Positions 1 through 7,414 of a stretch of 33,735 nt of DNA are shown here, piece after piece (the first letter of the stretch is position 1; every line of letters begins with the position of its first letter). The DNA comes from JACQXM01 sp964569425 (GTDB lineage: Bacteria > Planctomycetota > Phycisphaerae > UBA1845): NCBI GenBank assembly GCA_964569425.1, contig CAZMVD010000036.1, positions 1-33,735 on the forward strand. Reading direction: 5' to 3'. The translations under genes and the position numbers were made by a program. The notes beneath the pieces were generated by a model, which was given only the letters and a program-made list of their open reading frames with translations, was not told where the DNA came from and made no database searches.

Positions 1-1291
<1,291 letters not shown>

Positions 1292-1313
1292 GAGCCGCCT
1301 TCGCCGGAATTCA

Positions 1314-1397
1314 GAATGGCGAATAGGGAATAGCGAATGCCCTTTGGAGATCCAGCCGACTTGGCCGGAGTTTGCCGAATGGCGAGTAGCGACCCGG
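1314..1397 (+). repeat. Degenerate heptamer tandem repeats (GAATGGC-like), two blocks
   Basis: Units in exact 7-bp phase are GAATGGC, GAATAGG, GAATAGC, GAATGCC (1314-1341) and, after a gap, GAATGGC, GAGTAGC, GACCCGG (1377-1397). The same unit recurs at 29087-29100 and, inverted and extended, at 3733-3809. The blocks lie just after the groEL stop codon. Confidence 0.65.
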
Positions 1398-1567
1398 CAC
1401 GGCCGGGGTTCACGGGATGGTGGGCTCTGCGCACGAAGGCATCGAGCCACGGTGCGACGAGGCACGAAGCGACCAAGGCACTGAGCCACAGTGCGCAAGT
1501 GGCGTGTCTACCGCCACTCCCGGCTCAAATCCTTCGCCTTTCGCCTTCGGATTTGTGGTTCCTGGGG

Positions 1568-1600
1568 GGGACGCGGTCATCACGGCCGCGTCCCTCTTTT
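1568..1600 (+). terminator. Rho-independent terminator
   Basis: A perfect 9-bp stem (GGGACGCGG at 1568-1576 with CCGCGTCCC at 1586-1594) closes a 9-nt loop and is followed by TCTTTT (1595-1600). It is oriented to end transcription coming from groEL, and lies about 75 bp before the next gene. Confidence 0.65.
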
Positions 1601-1675
1601 CGCCAGTCCGAGTGGCCCGAATCTCAGCAGTTGCCCGAATCTCAAACAGAGAGGATTCCTAGTGAAAGGTAACGG

Positions 1676-1984
1676 ATGACCGGCCCTAAAAAGCCCGACG
1701 GAAGCCATCGGGAAATTCCGGACGATTCTCCGGAACTCGAGCTTTACCTATCATCGGAAGGCGTTGGCCTTCCCGTACTACCAGCCCGCTCCAACGCACT
1801 GAGGCCCCGAATCGAGGACACTTACCGCCACAGCGCCCCCGAAGATCGAGTGGCTTATATTCGATGCGCAGAGGTTCCCCGACTCCACATTCTCAATCGC
1901 TCAGTGTGGCGCCCGGATCAAGCGCACATTCTAATTTCCGATTCTCGCAAGCAACTCGAGGAGACTTCCGATGCGGACAAGTAA
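1676..1984 (+). CDS. Unknown 102-aa protein, first gene of the DUF262-HEPN module
   Basis: I do not recognise a family. The protein is hydrophilic and charged (many D, E, R), has no membrane segment or signal peptide, and is probably cytosolic. The start ATG is preceded by AAAGG at a good distance (TAACGG spacer). The 3' end overlaps the start of the DUF262 gene by 14 bp (1971-1984), so the two are almost certainly co-transcribed and translationally coupled. Codon use and GC are lower than in groEL, as in the two genes that follow. By position it could be an antitoxin, a sensor or a regulator of the module, but nothing in the sequence decides this. Confidence 0.6.
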   Translation: MTGPKKPDGSHREIPDDSPELELYLSSEGVGLPVLPARSNALRPRIEDTYRHSAPEDRVAYIRCAEVPRLHILNRSVWRPDQAHILISDSRKQLEETSDADK

Positions 1985-3011
1985 TGCCGAGTTTACTGTC
2001 GCTGAGTACGTTCGTCAAATGCAGAAAGGCGACATTACAGTGAACAAGAACTACCAACGCACCAATGCGGTCTGGCCACCCGCCGCACGTTCATACCTTA
2101 TCGACACCATTATATCCGGCTACCCTATCCCCAAGCTTTCGTTACACCAGAAGACCGATCTCCGCACTCGCACTACGACCAAGGAAATCGTCGACGGCCA
2201 ACAGCGAAGCCAAGCTATCCGCGATTTCTATGAAGACAAGCTACGGCTTGCGACACCAAGCCAATACAAGGGCAAGACATACTCACAATTAGAGCCTCAA
2301 TCCCAGGAACAGTTTATTTCCTATTCGCTTAGTACAGATATTCTCGCCGCGGCCACTGAAGACGAAATCCGCGAGGTATTTCGCCGCATCAATTCCTACA
2401 ATGTGCCACTGAATCCCGCGGAAAAGCGACATGCCAAGTTTCAGGGAGCTTTTAAGTGGTTTATTGTCAAACGGTGCGAAGACCATTCGCAAAACCTTAG
2501 AGATTTAGACGTTTACTCAGAACAACAGCTTGCCAGAATGCACGACGCTGCGCTATTTACAGAGGTATGTCGCACACTGCTTTATGGCATCGATCATGCA
2601 TCGGAGTCAAAGCTCGAGGAAGTCTATAAACAATTCGACAATGACTTCCCCGCTGACAGAGTGATGCGTTCCGCTATCTCCGACTCAATCAGACTTCTTG
2701 TTGCGCTCGAGGGTCTCCATCGGACCCCAATCTACAAACACTACAACGTTTATAGTTTCATGACGGCCGTTGGTCATCTTACACGGAAAGAACCAAAACT
2801 ACAGAGCCATTTCAAGGTCGTTCGGCAAGTACGCATTGAAGCAAAAAAGGTAATCACGTCGCTCTCGCGCCTCGCCCGAGCTCTTGAGAGCGATGACAAG
2901 GAAGGACCACTTTCCGATTTTGTAATGGCCTGTGCTGCAAAAACCAATCGCAAGGACACTCGAATCACCCGTTTCGTATGGTTTTGTAGGGCGCTAAGTG
3001 GGCAATTGTAG
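1971..3011 (+). CDS. DUF262 (GmrS/ParB-Srx fold) domain protein
   Basis: This is a 346-aa protein of the DUF262 family, whose N-terminal domain has the ParB/sulfiredoxin-like nucleotide-binding fold seen in the GmrSD type IV restriction enzyme, in BrxU and in many defence loci. Visible hallmarks are NYQRTNAVW (about 27-35), LIDTIISGYPIP (43-54), the nucleotide-site motif EIVDGQQR (72-79) and the family signature RINSYNVPLNPAEKRHA (139-155). The C-terminal half (about 170-346) is helical and lacks the DUF1524 HNH nuclease motif found in full GmrSD proteins, so any nuclease activity should come from a partner, plausibly the HEPN protein encoded two bases downstream. The start is supported by GAGGAG seven bases upstream. 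The gene is visibly AT-richer than groEL, consistent with horizontal acquisition. Confidence 0.85.
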   Translation: MRTSNAEFTVAEYVRQMQKGDITVNKNYQRTNAVWPPAARSYLIDTIISGYPIPKLSLHQKTDLRTRTTTKEIVDGQQRSQAIRDFYEDKLRLATPSQYKGKTYSQLEPQSQEQFISYSLSTDILAAATEDEIREVFRRINSYNVPLNPAEKRHAKFQGAFKWFIVKRCEDHSQNLRDLDVYSEQQLARMHDAALFTEVCRTLLYGIDHASESKLEEVYKQFDNDFPADRVMRSAISDSIRLLVALEGLHRTPIYKHYNVYSFMTAVGHLTRKEPKLQSHFKVVRQVRIEAKKVITSLSRLARALESDDKEGPLSDFVMACAAKTNRKDTRITRFVWFCRALSGQL

Positions 3012-3013
3012 AA

Positions 3014-3667
3014 GTGAATCGTACAGCAGATTTGGCAAGGCTATGGCAGTCAGCACGTAAGCACTTTGGACGGCTGCGTGGTGAATCGCTTGCCCTTGCC
3101 CTCTCTAACGACAAAGAGCGAGCCCAGGGAATTCCGACACTTGTCATTAACGGCATTAACTATTTTGCCAACTTCAATCGCGCCTTTTTTATATCATGCG
3201 CATTAGGCTGCAAGACCAAGAGTGGGCGCCGCGTTGGCGCAACTAAGGGCTCAATACGGAGTATTCAGGATGCACTATTCGTCGCTGTTTCCGCGGCGGC
3301 GCGGAACAACGCGCCTTACATTGTACGTACAAGTCCGATCGAACGTAGGCAGGAGCCTGCATGGCATGATCCGAATGTCTTGATAAAATGTGCGGAGAGC
3401 GCAAGACTCACCAATTGTAGGGACGTTCTCGACGCATTCTCTCCGTTTCCGAAGTGCGTTCTTGACTGGGCGTGCATTCGTAATTTCTTTGCGCATCGAA
3501 ACGAAGATACGCACCGCGCGGCGATCCGTGTCTTGGCGCAAAATGGCGTAGTGCGCCACGGTTCACTTTGCAACTTGGTGTTGTTGCCCAAGTTGGGAAT
3601 GGGACGTCCACTTCTTTGGGAATGGTGCCTCGAAATCGAAATGCGGTGCGAATACCTGTGCACCTGA
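3014..3667 (+). CDS. Putative HEPN-family RNase, partner of the DUF262 protein
   Basis: This is a 217-aa, mostly helical protein that begins at a GTG two bases after the DUF262 stop codon and has no Shine-Dalgarno of its own, which implies translational coupling. Near the C-terminus is RNFFAHRN, giving R156-N-F-F-A-H161. This is an RX4H motif with the polar residue after Arg that is typical of catalytic HEPN RNases. The preceding segment (AFSPFPKCVLDWACI) and the following helix fit the paired helices that carry this motif. HEPN proteins beside DUF262 proteins are a recurrent theme in bacterial conflict systems (the MAE_28990/MAE_18760-like HEPN group is one I recall), but membership of a named family cannot be confirmed here. 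GC is low compared with the core genes. If the motif is catalytic, the likely activity is RNA cleavage triggered or held in check by the DUF262 protein. Confidence 0.7.
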   Translation: MNRTADLARLWQSARKHFGRLRGESLALALSNDKERAQGIPTLVINGINYFANFNRAFFISCALGCKTKSGRRVGATKGSIRSIQDALFVAVSAAARNNAPYIVRTSPIERRQEPAWHDPNVLIKCAESARLTNCRDVLDAFSPFPKCVLDWACIRNFFAHRNEDTHRAAIRVLAQNGVVRHGSLCNLVLLPKLGMGRPLLWEWCLEIEMRCEYLCT

Positions 3668-3732
3668 TGTAATTCCAGCGCCCAGTAGGGTCAGAGTTCC
3701 GTAGGGCGGGCTCCGCCCGCCGCGCCCTCCTC

Positions 3733-3809
3733 CATTCGACATTCGACATTCCGCAATCGACAATCGGCAATTGGCATTTGGCAATTGGCATTCGCCAATC
3801 CCCATTCTC
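3733..3809 (-). repeat. Eleven-unit degenerate heptamer tandem repeat
   Basis: Read on the plus strand, eleven consecutive 7-bp units run CATTCGA, CATTCGA, CATTCCG, CAATCGA, CAATCGG, CAATTGG, CATTTGG, CAATTGG, CATTCGC, CAATCCC, CATTCTC, with consensus CAWTYSR. On the minus strand the unit is an AATG/ATTG-containing heptamer related to the GAATGGC units at 1314 and 29087. The array is not in a coding frame. Confidence 0.8.
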
Positions 3810-4267
3810 TACCTGATCGCCTCCCACCCCCCTCCAAGCGCGCGCGCCCGATGTTATATCCTCCAGAAAGGAAAATCGTTCCATGCCCGACCAGTCCACC
3901 GCAAAACAACGCCTCGCCGACCCGCCCGGGCTCCCCCCCCCGTCCCGATGTTTCGACGTTTCGCATGTTTCCTGCTGCCTGTCGCCTCCCCCGTTCGGCT
4001 TTGGGCGTTTCGGCTTTTGGCGTTTCTACACAGTGCCGCCTCATGGCACTACAGCGCAATTTGTCAAAACGAAGCCATTTGGCACGACCGCACAAAACCC
4101 CGTTCGCCCGCCCGAATCGCCGTTTTTCGCGTCGAAAACCGCGACGAACTGCCCCGCCCGTCCGCCCCGCGCCGCCGACGACCCTCTTCTAAAAATGGCT
4201 TCGTTTGCTCTCCGCGGGCGGGTGGCACCGTCCGGCGAGGCAAGGCCGGGGCAATCACCGGTGTCGG

Positions 4268-4372
4268 GCAGGTGCTTGAACCTGCCTGCACCATCATCCC
4301 CCGTCCGCCGCCACGGCCGGGCGATTTGAACTCCTGTGCATGACGGGCGACGGCAGGTGCAAGCACCTGCCG
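4268..4372. repeat. Two related GCAGGTGC palindromic elements
   Basis: Copy 1 (4268-4285) pairs GCAGGT with ACCTGC across 6 nt. Copy 2 (4351-4372) is a perfect 10-bp stem (CGGCAGGTGC with GCACCTGCCG) with an AA loop. Both are followed by a similar GCACC(A/G)TCATCC tail, so they are copies of one element rather than chance hairpins. Confidence 0.55.
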
Positions 4373-4526
4373 GCACCGTCATCCGCCTGGCTTTAGCAAC
4401 GGTCGGGCATCTTGGTCTTCCATGCATCACGGCCGAAGGCAGATGCGAACACAGGCCCTACGGATATGCCAAACGCGCCGTGCTGCCATCTTCACCGATT
4501 GCCGTGCCTCTCCGGTTCAGTTCATT

Positions 4527-5016
4527 TTACCTACGCGCAGCCGTTTTCGCTGGCCCCCTAGCGTTTAGAATACAAATGACCTGTTCGATGATCCGAGTTG
4601 CTTCGCTATACCTGAATTGTAGCTCCTGTAACTTGGGATGGACAATGGCGCGCAGTTCTGCGCGAGACGTCGGGCGCGTGCCAATTAACTCGATACAATT
4701 TGCACCAAAAGACTTAAGGGCCACATTGGTTGCGCGCTGGGCAGAAGCGATATCCCATACGAATTGCTTCAAGCGATTCCGAAGGGTTCGTTCGGCGTCC
4801 TTTATCTTGGCAGCACGAGATCCATGATCACCTTGTAGCGCCGTGTGCAAAGCAGCCGTCCTGCGTCTTCGCTTGCTACTTTTATTGGACGAGGATTGAG
4901 GGGGGAGGGTCCTCAAATATCCATTCGAACGAGCGCGCAGAACCGGTTGCGAACTCACGGGCCGCCCGTTTAGCGACATCACGTTGGCGCACTCTGAACC
5001 ATTCGTCCTTAGGCAT
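4527..5016 (-). pseudogene. Frameshifted gene of unknown function
   Basis: A well-formed start lies at 5016: ATG with AGGAG six bases upstream, encoding MPKDEWFRVRQRDV... . This frame stops at 4882 after 44 residues. The neighbouring frame continues without a stop from that region to 4527 and encodes a helical, protein-like C-terminus (KIKDAERTLRNRLKQF, AELRAIVHPKLQELQFRYSE). The two frames meet at a run of six C on the coding strand (4900-4905 of the plus strand), and removing one C there would join them into a protein of about 160 aa. This is either a homopolymer sequencing error, a recent frameshift mutation, or slippage. A start at 5030 is possible for the second frame but lacks the good ribosome binding site. 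Base composition resembles the DUF262-HEPN module, so it may be part of the same acquired segment. No family is recognised. Confidence 0.5.
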
Positions 5017-5128
5017 CGTCGGCTCCTCATTGGGCGCTGGCCAAACGCCTGTTTAGTCCCAAGCAGAGTCGCCCTGCGCCTACGATCATGATACTGTCAG
5101 CGCCGGGCCCACGCACGCCGTAAACTCG

Positions 5129-6265
5129 TCACCCGCAGCGCTCATGGGTCACGGCCACGGGGAGGGGGATGCCGTCGCCGTGGGTGCGCTGGGGGGGGTT
5201 GTCTTCCCACACGCCGGGGATGGGCGTAGCGCAGAAGGGGCAGTTTGAACCTTTCATGCGGTTTTCTTCCACGACGAACCCGCGGCGCTTGATGAGCCAC
5301 TTGCCGCACGACGGGCAGAAGGTGTGCTCTCTCGTGCCAACGGCCCCGTGGATGTTGCCGGGGTAGACGTAGCGCAGCCCGGCCGCCTTGCCGATGTCGT
5401 AGGCGCGGATGAGCGTGTCCACAGGGGTGCGCGGCGGATCGGTCATTTTGTAGTCGGGGCGAAAGGCGGTGACGTGCCAGGGGATATCCGGCGAGACGCC
5501 GGCCAGGAAGTCGGCGATTTCGGTAAGCTCGGCGTCGCCGTCGTTGAACCCCGGCACCACCAGCGTGACGATCTCCACCCAGAAGTCCATCTGCTTGAGC
5601 AGCCGGATGGTGTCGAGCACGTTCTGCAGGATGCCGCCCAATTGGCGGTAGCTGCGGTCGTTAAAGCTCTTGAGGTCGACCTTGTAGAGGTCCACATAGG
5701 GGCGGAGAAACTCCAGCACCTGCGGCGTGGCGTTGCCGTTGCTAATGAACCCGCAGCGCAGCCCCGCGGCGGTGGCGAGCTTGAAGATCTCCACCGCCCA
5801 GTCGGCGGTGATGAGCGGCTCGTTGTAGGTGCTGACGATCGCGGGGACTTTGTGCTCCAGGGCCAGCGCCACCAGCCGCTCGGGGGAGACGAAGTTGGGC
5901 CGGGCCACGGCCGCGTCGTCGCGCAGGGCCTGGCTGGTGACCCAGTTCTGGCAGTAGCTGCAGTGCAGGTCGCAACCCAACATGCCGAAGGAGAGCGCGT
6001 CGCGCGCCGGGAAGGCGTGGTAGAACGGTTTTTTTTCGATCGGGTCGATCTGCACGCCGGCCACGTAGCCGGCCGGGGCGCGGAGTTCGCCGTCGGCATT
6101 GAAGCGCACCCGGCACACGCCGCTGCGCCCGGGCAGGATGGAACAGCGATGGCCGCAGGCGAGGCAGCGAACTTTTCCGTTTTCGCCGCGTACTACCAGT
6201 TCCGGGGCAGACGCCATGGTGTTGTCGTACAAGAGTTCTTTGAGTCGCATGGACGCGGTGGGCAT
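5129..6265 (-). CDS. amrS: AmmeMemoRadiSam system radical SAM enzyme
   Basis: This is a radical S-adenosylmethionine enzyme of 378 aa that carries the 4Fe-4S/SAM motif CxxxCxxC as C98-DLH-C102-SY-C105-QNW. An N-terminal Cys cluster (C34, C37, C41, C51) in the context CLACGHRCSILPGRSGVCRVR-like and a C-terminal CPSCG...CPFC pair are both typical of the AmrS family. This family is usually encoded with a Memo-like protein (AmrB) and an AMMECR1 protein (AmrA). The biochemical role of the trio is not something I can state with confidence. Other family features seen are GYVAGVQIDPIEKKPFYH, TYNEP and VDLKSFND. The start has AAAGGAA just upstream. No Memo gene is adjacent; an AMMECR1 gene lies about 19 kb away at 25427. 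The gene is divergent from the His-rich membrane protein. Confidence 0.93.
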   Translation of the reverse strand: MPTASMRLKELLYDNTMASAPELVVRGENGKVRCLACGHRCSILPGRSGVCRVRFNADGELRAPAGYVAGVQIDPIEKKPFYHAFPARDALSFGMLGCDLHCSYCQNWVTSQALRDDAAVARPNFVSPERLVALALEHKVPAIVSTYNEPLITADWAVEIFKLATAAGLRCGFISNGNATPQVLEFLRPYVDLYKVDLKSFNDRSYRQLGGILQNVLDTIRLLKQMDFWVEIVTLVVPGFNDGDAELTEIADFLAGVSPDIPWHVTAFRPDYKMTDPPRTPVDTLIRAYDIGKAAGLRYVYPGNIHGAVGTREHTFCPSCGKWLIKRRGFVVEENRMKGSNCPFCATPIPGVWEDNPPQRTHGDGIPLPVAVTHERCG

Positions 6266-6306
6266 GGCGTTTCCTTTCGATCGGCAGGCGGGGCTTGCCT
6301 ATTCGG

Positions 6307-6335
6307 ATTATAGTGTGCGGGTGGGCCAACTCCCA
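6307..6335 (-). promoter_or_regulatory. Possible promoter of the radical SAM gene
   Basis: On the minus strand a perfect TATAAT (6312-6307) lies about 40 bp upstream of the start codon. The -35 position (around 6335-6330, TGGGAG) is a poor match, so this is a candidate only. Confidence 0.35.
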
Positions 6336-6499
6336 GGATCGGGGGCGGAGCGGGGCGATTTTCGGCAGCCGGCGGCGCGGGGGGCCGCGGGGCATGGTGT
6401 GCGATTGCGTCCCGCGGCGGCCGCTATCATAATCCCGCCGGCGCGTTGCCGGACCGCCGAGCGCGCGGGCCGAGCACTCCCGTTTCAAAGGACCATCGC

Positions 6500-7330
6500 T
6501 TGACGGGCAACTGCGATCATCATCACCACGACCATGGGGAGAAGCCCCATGAGTGCAAACATGTGCTGGAGCATGGAGCGCGACCGTCGGCACTGCTGGT
6601 GGAGCTGCGTGAGCACGTTCCGTTTTCCGTTTCGGCGGTGGCGATCGGGTTGATCGTGGCGGGGGCGATCTGCATTCTGGGCTCCACGCTGGGGGCGGAA
6701 GGTGGCGCGCTGCACGCGGCGCACGGCGGCGGCGCGGTGGATGCGGCGCACGTGCACGATGAAACATGCGACCACGATCATGAGGGCCACGACCACGGCC
6801 CGCCCTTTGCGCTGCTGTTTTTTCACCTGTTCCACCCGGCGCACATGTTGTTTTCCGCGGCGGCGACGGCGGCGATGTACATGCGCTTTGAGGGTAAGAT
6901 TCTCAAGGCCGTGGTGATCGGGCTGATCGGGGCGATCGGCGTGTGTGGGGTCAGCGATATCGCCATGCCGCACGTGTCGTTGATGATCCTGGGGACGCCG
7001 GCGCCGTGGCACATCTGCGTGATCGAACACCCGCAGATGGTGCTGCCGTTTGCGTGCATCGGCGTGCTGCTGGGCATCGCCACGGCGGGCGGCGCGGTGC
7101 GGAGCACGCTGATCTCGCATTCGCTGCATGTGCTGGCTTCGACAATGGCGAGCATTTTCTACATGGTCGGCCCGCTGGGGGTGGTGGCGTGGATTGACCG
7201 GATCGGCGCGGTTTTTCTGTTTGTGGTGCTGGCGGTGATGATCCCCTGCTGCCTGAGCGACATCGTGTTTCCGCTGTTGATGTCCAAGTCAGGTCGGGAA
7301 GCGTATGCCCACGAGCCGCACCAGCATTGA
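6500..7330 (+). CDS. His-rich multi-pass membrane protein, possible metal handling
   Basis: The best start is the TTG at 6500 (AAAGGA seven bases upstream), giving 276 aa. An in-frame start at 6446 would add an unlikely Arg/Pro-rich leader. The N-terminus has a metal-binding-like cluster, CDHHHHDHGEKPHEC. After the first hydrophobic segment (SVSAVAIGLIVAGAICILG) there is a second His/Asp-rich loop (HVHDETCDHDHEGHDHG). Four or five further hydrophobic helices follow, with conserved-looking HPAHMLFSAA, CGVSDIAMPH and IPCCLSDIVFP motifs, and the tail is HEPHQH. I recognise no family. The His-rich soluble segments resemble those of zinc, nickel or cobalt transporters and of their sensors, so a metal-related role is an inference from composition only. 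Confidence 0.7.
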   Translation: MTGNCDHHHHDHGEKPHECKHVLEHGARPSALLVELREHVPFSVSAVAIGLIVAGAICILGSTLGAEGGALHAAHGGGAVDAAHVHDETCDHDHEGHDHGPPFALLFFHLFHPAHMLFSAAATAAMYMRFEGKILKAVVIGLIGAIGVCGVSDIAMPHVSLMILGTPAPWHICVIEHPQMVLPFACIGVLLGIATAGGAVRSTLISHSLHVLASTMASIFYMVGPLGVVAWIDRIGAVFLFVVLAVMIPCCLSDIVFPLLMSKSGREAYAHEPHQH

Positions 7331-7414
7331 GGCCCCCAAAGTGCGTCGCGCCCTCAACTTCCCGCCGCCTCGCCCGCAGGTACGCTTAAGTGCCCAAACA
7401 AGACCGCGAAACGA

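Larger units (their letters stand above)
1292..1675. other. Intergenic region with degenerate repeats and a terminator
   Basis: This 384-bp stretch separates groEL from the accessory module and holds no convincing gene. It contains 7-bp units at 1314-1341 and 1377-1397, two loosely similar blocks built around GCACGAAG...GAGCCAC at about 1431-1490, and an intrinsic terminator at 1568-1600. Open frames across it have no protein-like composition. Confidence 0.6.
3668..4526. other. Long non-coding stretch rich in repeats and hairpins
   Basis: About 860 bp lie between the HEPN gene and the next (minus-strand) gene. Open frames exist on both strands, but their translations are Pro/Arg/Ser-rich low-complexity strings with no recognisable domain. 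The stretch holds a GC hairpin at 3704-3718 (GGGCGG/CCGCCC), the 7-bp repeat array at 3733-3809, a long C run near 3940, and two related palindromes (4268-4285 and 4351-4372), each followed by a similar GCACC(A/G)TCATCC sequence. Confidence 0.6.

Noticed and set aside
3733..3809. Possible CRISPR array
   Set aside because: The units are 7 bp, contiguous and degenerate, with no spacers and no cas genes.
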